A stretch of DNA of 64,000 nt. Origin: Axinella damicornis. Lineage: Eukaryota > Porifera > Demospongiae > Axinellida > Axinellidae. The notes beneath the pieces were generated by a model that saw only the letters and a program-made list of their open reading frames with translations, was not told the DNA's origin and did no database searches. The stretch spans positions 9,744,038 through 9,808,037 of the forward strand of contig OZ007517.1 of NCBI GenBank assembly GCA_963931865.1, written 5' to 3'. How positions within the stretch are numbered: position 1 is the stretch's first letter; the number at the start of each line of letters is the position of its first letter. This document shows, piece after piece, positions 1 through 52,113 of the stretch. A program made the translations under genes and the position numbers.

Positions 1-152
1 TTGTCGCTACTACGCATGCGTGGTTGTTGCAAAAAGCCCGCGAATTTGCGAAGGCGATTCTAATCAATGACTCCCTTTGCCCAGTTAGCTTTGGAAAGGC
101 GGCCAGATAGCTAATTCTAGGTAGTACACTTACTGGGAGAGTGGAAGAGGAG
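1..152 (+). promoter_or_regulatory. SMC2 upstream region / 5' leader
   Basis: Sequence upstream of the SMC2 start codon. No clear TATA box is visible. The reading frame of SMC2 is open for four more codons upstream (from 141), but the first ATG is at 153 and the protein from there begins exactly where the SMC2 family begins, so this stretch is taken as leader and proximal promoter. It is cut by the window edge. Confidence 0.4.
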
Positions 153-30957
<30,805 letters not shown>

Positions 30958-31463
30958 ACCAACAGACAGACTCGGTGACCTCTTCATTGGTTTGTATCCA
31001 TTTCATCTAATCCCATTTTGTCTTCACATCTGTAATACATTATACCGGTAGTCAGTGACTCAATTAATTATGCTTTATAAAGCCAGAAGTATATCAAACA
31101 CAGTTTGTAATGTTTATTGCAGTTATAGGGGAAAAATGTTGATCAGTTGCGGGACTTCAAGTGTAGTGTTGTTCAAACTAGTACAGTGTAGACCATGATG
31201 ATTGTGTGGTGTTTATGTTGCTATGGTGATGCTGACTCTGTCTGTTAAAATGAAAATTGACCACAGCATAATATATATAACCATAGCAACACTTTATAAC
31301 GCAAGTGCTGCAGTCTGCATAATTACCATTCGTTCAATTAGAAAGTGGCGATAAATACGGTCAGCAGGAGGCCATGTGTATAGGAATGCAAATGGCTGGT
31401 TGCAGTAGATAGCCGTGACACAGGGAGAGAATCCGTTGCAATCTGGGTGCTAAGCGCAGTAGG
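30958..31463 (+). promoter_or_regulatory. SMC2-SERBP1 intergenic region
   Basis: Only 506 bp between the SMC2 stop and the next start, both on the plus strand, so it must hold the SMC2 3' end and the SERBP1-like promoter. It is AT-rich with tataatatatataacc near 31265; no canonical AATAAA stands out. Confidence 0.4.
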
Positions 31464-41935
<10,472 letters not shown>

Positions 41936-42316
41936 CCCAAGAGAAATGAGAACTGACAAACAGTAAAACTCAGGAAAACTTGTAACAAATGCTTATTGCT
42001 ATGTATCCGTCCGTCATTTCTCATGCACACACTTAATCCTGGTGTCCACCGGCTGCAAGCTGTGTGGTGGTGGGTGTTTGGTGTTTTATGATCCGCAGTG
42101 TTTGTAGCTGTTTTTGTGGTTCAATCTTCCCTTTTATGGCAGGAGACAATCCTCTCTGTAATCATTCATACATTGTTGGATCAAATTTAATGGTTTGTAA
42201 TCTTGTCACCCTTATCCGGTATGAGATTGGATGCAATGCAGGACTGGGGGATGAGTATGACGATTACCGGGTAGGAGATGGGAAGTAAGCTCAGTTGTGC
42301 ACATGCACTGAAGTTG

Positions 42317-42401
42317 TAGCCTCGTATCCAGTCCCATGCCCAGCTTTTCGTCGCTTGCAGTACGTGATGAAAAGCTGGGCATGGGACTGGGAACAAGGCT
42401 A
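42317..42401. mobile_element. TAGCCTCG element with exact 9-bp duplication
   Basis: 85 bp; arms TAGCCTCGTATCCAGTCCCA and inner cccagcttttcgtc fully mirrored. Flanked by ctgaagttg at 42308-42316 and 42402-42410. Confidence 0.88.
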
Positions 42402-42531
42402 CTGAAGTTGGTGGCTTGGTTAAACCAATATTGGAACGCCTGTTGTTTAGGGTTGATGTGCATATACCTACCAAAAATTAATGGACCAATCACCTAAAAC
42501 TGGTGTTGGGAATTTGACGAGGATGTTGCAC

Positions 42532-42625
42532 TAGCCTCATCCCCAGGCCTCCACCCAGATTTTATCTTGCAGATCAACAGCTGCGAGATTAAATCTGCAT
42601 GGGCGGAGGCCTCAGGACAAGGCTA
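42532..42625. mobile_element. TAGCCTCA element nested in the older repeat
   Basis: 94 bp hairpin TAGCCTCATCCCCAGGCCTCC ... GGAGGCCTCAGGACAAGGCTA; inner arms with agattt and aaatct. The flanks match only in part (atgtt). Confidence 0.75.
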
Positions 42626-42750
42626 ATGTTCCTTGAAATGTTTTGCCAAAAAGCACACAACCAAAGGCTACAATCATGATTTTGGGTCAAAATTCAACAT
42701 GGACATTGTTGGAATGCTCCATGCTGATATTGCACAATGGTGCAGATCCC

Positions 42751-42883
42751 TAGCCTCGTCCCCAGGCCTACCCCGTTTTTTCTGTTCTTCGGTTTCCGTT
42801 GACAATAATCCCTTCTGCATCCGTGTATTATTGTCAACGGAAACCGAAGAACAGAAAAAATGGAGTAGGCCTGGGAACGAGGC
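42751..42883. mobile_element. TAGCCTCG element with 10-bp duplication
   Basis: 133 bp with a very long near-perfect stem (ttctgttcttcggtttccgt and its complement). Flanked by tgcagatccc on both sides; the other copies of the host repeat show the uninterrupted site. Confidence 0.88.
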
Positions 42884-43242
42884 TTGCAGATCCCAGCTTC
42901 ATATCTCCTTCCTAGCCCAAGACACCTATATACCATATTTGTCCTATAGTTCCTGTTGTCTAAAGAAAGACATCTTGTATCCATAATCATTGTTCCATTG
43001 TGATCAGCATGAATGGGAAGGGTTTTTTTGAATTGGTCACATTTTTTGCCAAAAATCGCATTCGCCAAAGGCTATAATTATGAATGAATGAATGAATTTT
43101 ATTTTTCGGTCTCGTCACATGACGGCAGGCCATAAACTTTGACCTATGGGACCATACAGAGTACAAACTGAGTTAATACATGTATATGGAGGCTACAATG
43201 TGATAAAAACACAGTCATAATGCAGATGAGATTGTCAACTTA

Positions 43243-43388
43243 TTAACTCTTTACCAACCAATGACTGCAAAAGCCGTCATGAGCTCCCATAAGCCATAAG
43301 AATTTATATGGGAATTTATTACTAGGCGTTATACTTTAATACAGGATTTTGCTTCCTTAAGCTGTTTCTTATGGTTGGTAAAGAGTTA
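43243..43388. mobile_element. MITE with TTAACTCTTTACCAACC ends
   Basis: 146 bp; left end TTAACTCTTTACCAACCA, right end TGGTTGGTAAAGAGTTAT. It resembles the TTAACCCTTTAAGCCCC array at 1800 in its ends and in an inner gtcat pair, so probably the same piggyBac-like group. Confidence 0.65.
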
Positions 43389-43822
43389 TGGGATTTGTGG
43401 TAGGAAGGGGGGGGGGGGGGGGGGGGGGGGGTGTCGGTGTCTGGGTCAAAGTTCAACCTACAGCAAAACTTACTATCTGATCACACGATTAGCTGGCTCC
43501 TCTTCCGTGCAGCTGTAGTACTGAGCAGGTAGCCTCGTATATACTGCAAGTGATGGATATTATATACCAGATTCCCCTGGGTACAGTGGCAGCATATATA
43601 CCCTACAGACAGGACTTGGGTCAAGCATCCCCCCTTTGCTTGTGCTGATCGCATGCTTGTGCTGATCGCATGTATCTGCTAGCGAAATCTGATAGGACCA
43701 AAATTTCCGTGACAGGCCAACACTGATTGTAGGGTAGTCCCCTCCTCGCGCTTGTGCTGGGTAGTCGAGTCTATATAGTTTCCCTCCCAGGCCTCCACGC
43801 CCAGCTTTTGTCGCTTGCAAAG

Positions 43823-46800
43823 ATGGCCAGATCCTACCCCCCTTCGCCCCTCACCCCACTTCTTCTGGAGGGAGTAAGAGATACAGGAAGAAAGGTGGGG
43901 AAGGGAGCTGCAGCAACTGTCAAAGAATTGAATTTTCGAGGACTGAAGTGTGTAGGGAAAGTCATTCACGGCGCTTTGGTCGACTCAGCAAACCGCGTAG
44001 AAAGGGCGGCACTGCTGAGGAGGTTCGAGGAGGAATGTACTCTTCTTAGCCGTCTACACCATCCGTGTATCGTGCAATTCATGGGTGTCTTTTATGAGAA
44101 GTACTCGGACCTACCTGTCCTCGTGATGGAGTACCTTCACTGTAACCTCTCCACCTGCTTGGAGACGAACGGCGTCCTGCCCGAGGAGATCAGCTACCAA
44201 ATACTTCGGGACGTGGCTACGGGTCTGCGTTACTTGCACGAGCAGCCCAAGCCGATAATCCACCGCGATCTCTCAGCTAACAACGTGTTGCTTACGACTA
44301 ACATGAACGCCAAGATCTCAGACCTGGGCGTGGCAAAGATACTCGACCTAACTCCTGCCCAAGTCAGTCGATTGCAAATGACCCAGGCACCTGGTACCCC
44401 CTGCTACATGCCGCCTGAGGCACTGATGACAAAACCAAACTACACTGCCAAGATTGACAGCTATTCATACGGTGTACTGATGGTTCACACACTCTGCGGA
44501 CGGTGGCCATATCCAACCGGTGCCTTTCGAGATGACCCAAAACACCCAGGTACCTCCATTCCCGTATCAGAAGTGGGCCGCAGAGAAGAGTACCTTGTAG
44601 AGATTGCTGATAAACACCCAGATCTGCTGGATTTGATCCATCGTTGCCTTAGTAACAATCCTGACAACAGACCGAGTGCATCAGAACTCCTCACCCTAAT
44701 CACCACCCTCCACTTGAAGACACCGCCTTCATTCTCCGACAGAGTCCAAGTGATGGAACGGTTGGGGATTCTCGAGGCCAAAAACGAGTATCTCACAAAA
44801 GAGAACCGTACACTTGCTACAAAGAAAGAAGAAATGCAGGCGACAATTGAATCCCAGCATGCAAAGATTGACTTGCTTCAAACACACCTCCAAAGGAACC
44901 GATCCCTCAGTAGTCCAGTGTCTCTCGACCATCCACAACAAGTAAGTTCAAAACTGAGGCAACTGCCTCGGTTGCCTATATGCTGGCTACGCCTCCGCTA
45001 CTGCATGTCAAGTCTACTATAAATTTGCAATTGTGGGTGTGTCTGCATAATAACACTCAACACTGGCGCACTAATGTCACTAGTACTATTAAAACAACAT
45101 GGTTATGCAGAGCAGCTGGCCGGCTAGTCTCGGTACCAGACTCCCATATCCTTTGGGTTGGGAGTCTGGTTCCGAGACTACTGGCTGGCATGCATATCAT
45201 ACAGCTGTATATACTGGATCACAGCGTGCAAAATTATAGCTGCAATAGCCAAGAAAAACAGAAAGCAGTAGTGGGAAGCGCGAAGTTGCCATGAGAGCCC
45301 TTCCTGACAACTGAAAATTATGGCGAAAATTTATTTTTGTGCTTTGCGCAACCTCTGTACTATCAAGGTGCAAAGTGCCTCCAGCCTCATACACTGTACT
45401 GCCTTGGGTAGAAAACATTCATGGCTACATCCTGAATATGAAAGTACGGGATTCCTGAACAGGATTTCCTTCATGCTGTGAGTAGACTCTAGTCTAGCAA
45501 GCTAGCCTTTGCTTTCACCAGCTTTCACCAGCACAAGATCACTTTCAGTATGCAGGTAGCTCACTGGCAACCGCACTCTAGCCTCGTTCCAAGGCTCTCG
45601 GGGGGGGGGGGGCTATGTTCGAACGCTCCGCAGCTATTCGAGACTTCAGACGCTCTACACAACTTCGTATTTAAAATTATTTGCAGTATACATCCACCTG
45701 ACATCATTCACATAATACCAGGACCTCCCTGTTTTTCACCGCTCTTCCGCATCCGTAACCGAAGAGCAGAAATCAGGGTAGGCCTGGGAACGAGGCTAGC
45801 TCTCTGTAGCATGATGACTAGCATCTCAGTACCTCCACTATGGTAGCCTGGGAACAAGGAGTAGCCTGGGAGCGAGGCTCTCAGTAGCATCTCACTATGG
45901 TAGCCTGGGAACGAGGCTAGCTCTCAGTAGCATCTCACTATGGTAGCCTGGGAATGAGGCTAGCTCTCAGTAGCATCTCACTATGGTAGCCTGGGAACAA
46001 GGAGTAGCCTGGGAACAAGGCTAGCTCTCAGTAGCATCTCAGTACCTCCACTATGGTAGCCAAGGAATGTTCACACAAGTGCAGCCTAATAGGATCCTAT
46101 TAGCATCAAAGGAAACCATTGAGATCAGCTAGGTCAAATTTCCAATACAGGAGGAGGAGGGTGATACTGTCTCTGGCCTGGGAACGAGGCTAGGTGATAC
46201 CCTGTGTTCACTCCTGTCACGGTTTTGCAGCAAAGCACAGCACGTTATAACTGCTGTGTCACCTGTTCACGCTTGTGTGGATGAGGAAGAGCGGCAAAAA
46301 AAACCCAGGGAAAGCCTGTTATTCCCCAGGCCTAGCACGCTATAACAACTTCCTAGTCTAAACAGGCCAGCATTCGCCTTCCCTTCCATGTAGCCAAGTC
46401 AGGGGGGGTGGGACAAGGTCTGTGCACACGTGGTACAATTAACATTCCATAGGTATAGTGCACAATAATATACAAGAAGTATGCGGAACTAGCAGACTAG
46501 TAACAGCTCTAGCGCTGACTTATCGCTGGGGTTCGATGGGGTTCAATCGCTTTATTAACTTCCTACCTGATGCTAAACACTTGAGTGCGGTCGACAAGTC
46601 TGCATTCGCTGATATTCTCGGTGAGTCTGCATGGTCACTTACATAACTGCTCAGTACAGGCACGTAGCAGTGTGTAGTGGCTTATACCCAGTTCGGTCAC
46701 AGTCTTTGCACGGAGATTACTCTTCAGGATGCATTGAAAGCGCAATGCAGCCTTCTTCCACGGAGAAAAGCAGCAGAACGACTTTGCATTACGTCATACT

Positions 46801-48055
46801 AAATGACAGTGCACGTGATCTTGTCCTACCCCCCCTGTAGCCAAGTTACGCCGCATACACTTTTAATCATGCCGTGCTGTCCCGTGCTCAGGACTGTTTT
46901 TACTGTTGTGTGAATGAAGTAATTGTCTCTCGTCTTAGATACATCAGTCCATGGATAATATATAGTCAGAATCTCTCTGGAGTGACAAGTGTTCTGAGGT
47001 CAAAGTTCACTTAGTATTACATAACCACAGGTGTTCAGAGGTCAAAGTTCACTAAGTATTACATAACCACAGTCTGCATGTCAATGAACCTATTACTATT
47101 ATTGGTATTGCAGCCTCACCTCTTTGACCCGCAAGCCAAGCTAAAATGGCGGGAGTGTGCCGACATCCCCATTGGTTTGACAGGGGCCCAGGCTGTCGTC
47201 ATTCAGCACCAAGTCTACATTGGGGGCAGCGTTGCAGGCAACAAACGAGACCTCCATCTCGTGTTCCGGTACGACCCAAAGCAGGACACATGGGAGCTTC
47301 TATCAGCCTGCCCTGTTCGCTTCTTCGGTATGAGCCACTTCAAAGAGAACTTGGTCACGGTCGGTGGTAAGCACCAGGAAGGTAGCATCACAGGAAAGGT
47401 ATACCGCTATGTGATTAAAGACAACGTGTGGAAGGAATTTCTTCAGCCAATGCAGATCCCAAGGGCAGCTCCTTCGGTTGTTAGCACCTCAACAGCACTT
47501 GTTGCCTGTGGGGGGGCCCAAGGTAGCGACCCATTGGGCTGCACGTTTGTGGAGGTATTCTCAGCCGCAACCTGCCAGTGGCACCTAACCGATCCTCTAC
47601 CTATGCCCTGCCACTTCATGTCCGTGGCTATGATCTCAGACAGATGCTACCTACTCGGTGGAAGAGGTGGTGCTGAAAATGACGACATTAACTCTGTTTT
47701 CTGTGCCCCAATCTCCTCGCTCCTTCACAACGCAGCACCAAAGTCTAGACCACGTACGAGCACTGTAACCGTCTGGGAGAAGCTGGCGGATACTCCACTG
47801 AAGCGATCCACAGCGGCCAGTCTCAGCGGATGCCTCTTAGCAATGGGAGGTTACGACAACAAAAAATCACAAGCAATACATGTTTACCTTCCCTGCACTA
47901 GCTCTTGGGTGCGGATGTGGAACTGTGACCTGCCGGAACGAAGATGGGGGTGCACTGCCGTACAGCTGGACTTCAACAAGGTCCTCGTGATATCCGGCAG
48001 GGACAATCAGGACATGAGAACTAATACCGTGATTGAGGGAGTCATTTACGTGTAG
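43823..48055 (+). CDS. TKL-like protein kinase with coiled coil and C-terminal Kelch repeats, 2 exons
   Basis: Exons 43823-44941 and 47114-48055, both phase 0, give 686 residues. The kinase domain spans about 20-315: a degenerate Gly loop GKGAAATV (26-33), Lys46 in CVGKVI, an EEE helix near 69-71, HRDLSANN (147-154), DLG instead of DFG (167-169), and GTPCYMPPE near 191-199. Catalytic residues are kept, so it should be active; HRDLSANN and the fold around it suit TKL or tyrosine-like kinases. Residues about 325-360 form a coiled coil. The second exon has about six Kelch blades, marked by YIGG, TVGG, ACGG, LLGG, AMGG and VISG. Kelch propellers bind protein partners. The ATG at 43823 is the first in frame. 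The intron is packed with TAGCCTCG elements. A further intron exon cannot be excluded, but none is needed. Confidence 0.88.
45125..45180. mobile_element. TAGTCTCG element, subfamily
   Basis: 56 bp, arms TAGTCTCGGTACCAGACTCCC and its near complement. Flanks ctggccggc and ctggctggc (8 of 9). Confidence 0.8.
45579..45798. mobile_element. TAGCCTCG element with internal G run
   Basis: Ends TAGCCTCGTTCCAAGG and CCTGGGAACGAGGCTA; the inner arm ctcttccgcatccgtaaccgaagagcag is itself a hairpin. The left arm is poorly conserved. Confidence 0.55.
45826..46075. repeat. Tandem repeat built from the TAGCCTCG end
   Basis: Four to five copies of a 42-60 bp unit: ctctcagtagcatctcac, tatggtagcctgggaac, gaggctag. 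It appears to be an expansion of one element end plus flank, in the kinase intron. Confidence 0.8.
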
Positions 48056-48540
48056 GTATGCAGTCGTCATTCTTACTGTTACAGTAGGGAGACTAGCAGC
48101 AAAGCTTCTGGGACAGTGGGCAACCGTCTTTGTTGTTGTTGTTGTTGTTGTTGTTTGTTGTTGTTGTTGTTGTCTTTTTTTCATGATCAAACCCTGGTGG
48201 TGGGAAGAGGAGTCATTATTTCTTGTTGATTCTCTTCAGTTGTCATCGTTTTATACTCAAGTACATGATCTTACTGTTCTTATAGCACACACCGATTACA
48301 AGGTAATCAACTACAATTGCAACTACTCAGACATCATCAATTGCAATTTAATTACAGAGGAATCCATTACAAACTACCATTACAACAACCCTGTTATCTT
48401 TAGTTATTGTGCTCATTCGCAGCTCATTGTGCTACCCCTCCCTCCCCCCCCCCCCCCCTCGCTCAGCTTTTCGACGCTTGCAGTCGCGTTCTTATAATTA
48501 TAGTGCAACAGAAAACAGTGCGGGCCTGGGAACGAGGCTA
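48056..48540 (+). other. 3' flank of the kinase-Kelch gene with (GTT)n
   Basis: (gtt)n at about 48131-48172 lies 75 bp after the stop, then AT-rich sequence, a C run near 48446-48459, and a TAGCCTCG-type end at 48523-48540. No gene seen. Confidence 0.55.
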
Positions 48541-48740
48541 TATATAAGTGGTTAAAGCACTCGACTGTGCATGGTGTGAGAGGCCACAGGTTCAAGTCCG
48601 ACCAGTTGCACCCAGGAAGGGTTTTTCTCTATAGGTTTACTGGTTTCCCAGCAAAGGGCTTCAAATAAGCATTACTTAGCTTCGTGCCCTTCTGAGGAGC
48701 TTTCGTGTTGAAAAGATTCATGCATGATCATGAGTGCAGT
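48541..48740 (+). mobile_element. tRNA-derived SINE-like element
   Basis: A-box-like TGGTTAAAGCACTCG (48549 on) and B-box GGTTCAAGTCC (48589-48599) at tRNA-like spacing, followed by a non-tRNA body. The cloverleaf is not well formed, so a functional tRNA is unlikely. No poly-A tail or flanking duplication was confirmed. Confidence 0.5.
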
Positions 48741-49089
48741 TTGCACATATGCATCCCATTATTTTCCCACTGTAAATAACACTCACTGCATGTGACTGTT
48801 ATTTATTACATTCTACGCCCTTATAAGCATTAAGGGACTCTAGTTGCCATGCAGACGGGACTTCTGAATCAGCATAGATGCATATTAATTGAGTGTTGTA
48901 CACAGGAAGCTATAGTTGATGCCGACCTGATCATCCACCAAACTTGGTAGGGATTAGCACTTGGACTCCTAAGTGACTTGGGTTCTGTTCGAAGGTAACT
49001 GGCCTGACATTCGTATGCATGAGAGAAGGGTGCAGTCTCTACCCATATTAAATTTTAGAAGTTCACTGAATCTGCATATGCATACGTCA

Positions 49090-49145
49090 TAGCGTCGTTC
49101 CCAGTCCCACGCCCAGCATTTCGTCGCTTGCTGGGAACGAGGCTA
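49090..49145. mobile_element. TAGCGTCG hairpin element with exact 9-bp duplication
   Basis: 56 bp, left arm decayed. Flanked by catacgtca at 49081-49089 and 49146-49154. Confidence 0.8.
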
Positions 49146-49379
49146 CATACGTCACATGTACACCTGCGTGTCACACTCCTGATCTGAGCATGCGCAGTAC
49201 TACTATTGAACACACTCTCTGCAATGCCATTTGTGCATGTAAGCATCTACATGATTGTACTCTCCGGCCCTCTTTATGTATACAACAAATGTTCCCTTCC
49301 CAAGCGCCCCCTGCATTCCCATGCTCCACTCTCCACTCCCATGTTACATGCACCCTGCCAAATGCTCCCGTCCCTTCCA

Positions 49380-50545
49380 TGCATGCTCCCCCCTCCCAAT
49401 GCTTCCCCTCCCTCCATGCTCCACCCTCCCAATGCTGCCCCTCCCTCCATACTCCACCCCCCCCCCCCCCCCCCCCCCCTCCCTCCCATGCTCCCCCCTC
49501 CCAATGCTGCCCCACCCTCCCAATGCTTCCCCTCCCTCCCATGCTCCCCCTCCCAATGCTGCCCCTCCCTCCCATGCTCCACCCTCCCAATGCTTCCCCT
49601 CTCTCCCATGCTCCCCCCTCCCAATGCTTCCCCTCCCTCCATGCTCCACCCTCCCAATGCTGCCCCTCCCTCCATACTCCACCCCCCCCCCCCCCCCCTC
49701 CCATGCTCCCCCCTCCCAATGCTGCCCCACCCTCCCAATGCTTCCCCTCCCTCCCATGCTCCCCCTCCCAATGCTGCCCCTCCCTCCCATGCTCCACCCT
49801 CCCAATGCTTCCCCTCTCTCCCATGCTCCCCCCTCCCAATGCTTCCCCTCCCTCCATGCTCCACCCTCCCAATGCTGCCCCTCCCTCCATACTCCACCCC
49901 CCCCCCCCCCCTCCCTCCCATGCTCCCCCCTCCCAATGCTGCCCCACCCTCCCAATGCTTCCCCTCCCTCCCATGCTCCCCCTCCCAATGCTGCCCCTCC
50001 CTCCCATGCTCCACCCTCCCAATGCTTCCCCTCTCTCCCATGCTCCCCCTCCCAATGCTGCCCCTCCCTCCCATGCTCCACCCTCCCAATGCTGCCCCTC
50101 CCTCCCATGCTCCACCCTCCCAATGCTTCCCCTCTCTCCCATGCTCCCCCTCCCAATGTTGCCCCTCCCTCCCATGCTCCACCCTCCCAATGCTTCCCCT
50201 CTCTCCCATGCTCCCCCTCCCAATGTTGCCCCTCCCTCCATGCTCCACCCTCCCAATGTTGCCCCTCCCTCCATGCTCCACCCTCCCAATGCTGCCCCTC
50301 CCTCCCATGCTCCCCCTCCCAATGCTTCCCCTCCATCCATGCTCCACCCCCCAATGCTGCCCCTCCCTCCCATGCTCCCCCTCCCAATTTTGCCCCTCCC
50401 TCCCATGCTCCACCCTCCCAATGCTGCCCCTCCCTCCCAATGCTGCCCCTCCCTCCCATGCTCCCCCTCCCAATGCTGCCCCTCCCTCCATGCTCCCCCT
50501 CCCAATGCTGCCCCTCCCTCCATGCTCCACCCTCTCAATGCTCCC
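49380..50545. repeat. CCCTCCCAATGCTGCCCC minisatellite with higher-order structure
   Basis: About 40 units of 25-35 bp built from ccctcccaatgctgcccctc and cctcccatgctccacc. In the first part a larger block of about 220 bp, each with one C run (near 49460, 49683, 49896), repeats three times. All six frames are open for hundreds of codons because the unit lacks stops; none should be called a gene. It fills the gap between two convergent genes. Confidence 0.93.
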
Positions 50546-50835
50546 CCATCAAAAGTCTCATTTTGGAAGGTCTAGAACAAGTTGCTGAAAAAGTCAGATT
50601 TCATCATCTAATAGTTGTAGCTGCTACACAACTATTAGTACTTGGATATATGGAGTCCTAGGCACGAACCAGCCCTTAAAGCTGAAACTAGCAGCTGTTC
50701 ACAGTGGTCACGCAACTGCATGTTTGAGTATGGCCACCTGTCTGGTCACTCCAAGGTCTGGGAGCAAGACTATAGGGCATGCATTCTGCATGAACACTTC
50801 AACTGAATGAAAATCAATACGATGGCTATCAAGAA

Positions 50836-52051
50836 TCAAGTGATCGGTTTGCTGTAAGAGCTGCCAGTACTATTGGTCTCAACCGGCGATGAACGTGCAC
50901 GTGTGTGGGTATCTGCGTGAGGTGAGCTACCGTGCGTACAGTGTGAGTTGGCACCACAGCTGTGGCAGTGATGGGAAAGTAAGTCCAGTGGGGTAGCCAC
51001 GTTTGACAAGGAAGGAGTCGAAGATGATGTAGGAGTTGTTTTCAATCCCTTCCTGGAGCTGTGAATAGGATGGACACAAGGATGTTCACTGACGATGGAG
51101 GGTGGCTTTGCATGTCTTGCGGATGAAGGATGAGAGCTTGGTTCTGGTCTCCTCACCCTGGATGAAGGATGAGAGCTTGGTTCTGGTCTCCTCACCCTGG
51201 ATGCTCTCACCACATTAGCAGCTGGAGGATGGGAACTGAAGGGGTAGAAAGTGTCTTGGATATCAAGTCATCCAACTCCTCCCCACATCAAGTCAGTTAG
51301 CAGTATGCATATCACACCAACAGGAAGTGCAGAACCTCCAATTATATAACACAATTCAGGGGCGTCAGAAGCTAATTAGTGTTGGTCCGGTGAGGGTGGG
51401 CGCGCAATGTGTGCCCGATTTACATTAATTATTCACGAGCAGTCGCACACGTATTACTGGGCTTCACATAGACTAGTGGGTGAATTGTCGCTTCAGTCTG
51501 CGCTCGCACAGATGGTAATTCGGTTCATAAGGGTTCAGTTTGTGGTTCTGCGATTGCGTGAAACGCTGACTATGAATAATTATAAGTACAAGGTCAGCAT
51601 TGGTCTGGCGGCCGCGGGACCTGCGGGACTGGCTCTGGCGCCCCTGCAATTATGAAATTTCATAAAACACTGCTCAGCTGTCTGAGTTGGAGAGGTATCG
51701 ATATGGAATGCCATGGCAGTCTGTATCATTGTTCAACAATATGCATATGAGTACTAACCGCCTGAATGAGAGGCATGTGGCTCACCCTTGCGAGGGAGGA
51801 GGCGGTGGCCTTGGAGCCGAGGGGCTGGGTCTTCTGTCCCCAGCTCTGTCCAGGGAATGAGGAGGTGGTGATTTGAACTTGGCTTCATGGAGGATTTCCT
51901 TCTCAAGCCGGGTCCCAAACTCCCTCAGCTCTGCTTGTACATCCATAAATCAAAAGGAAACAGAATGAAAACAACATTCAGGCCAAGCATTATGGGTTAG
52001 TTGCATCAAGTATTTCTTCAGTTAGGGCTAGATGAAACTTGTTTTCCCTAA

Positions 52052-52113
<62 letters not shown>

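Larger units (their letters stand above)
42440..43080. repeat. Dispersed repeat (gccaaaaatcgcactcgacc family), copy 3, split by insertions
   Basis: Pieces ccaaaaattaatggaccaat, accaaaggctacaatcatga and cccagcttcatatctccttc follow the order of copies 1 and 2 but are interrupted by elements at 42532-42625 and 42751-42883. It must be older than those insertions. Confidence 0.75.
41936..43822. other. SERBP1-kinase intergenic region filled with repeats
   Basis: No gene seen. It holds the SERBP1 3' end, the third copy of the gccaaaaatcgcactc family (42440-43080) interrupted by two TAGCCTCG elements, a TTAACTCTTTACC MITE, and a G run of about 23 at 43408-43430. A partial TAGCCTCG-type arm (ccaggcctccacgcccagct) ends about 15 bp before the kinase ATG. 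Confidence 0.6.

Noticed and set aside
48541..48612. Functional tRNA gene
   Set aside because: A- and B-box-like motifs are present, but acceptor and anticodon stems do not pair well; a SINE head is a better reading.
49171..50661. Open frames of 370-468 codons on both strands
   Set aside because: All arise from a stop-free pyrimidine minisatellite; composition is only Pro/Ser/Leu or Gly/Glu/His and several frames are open at once.
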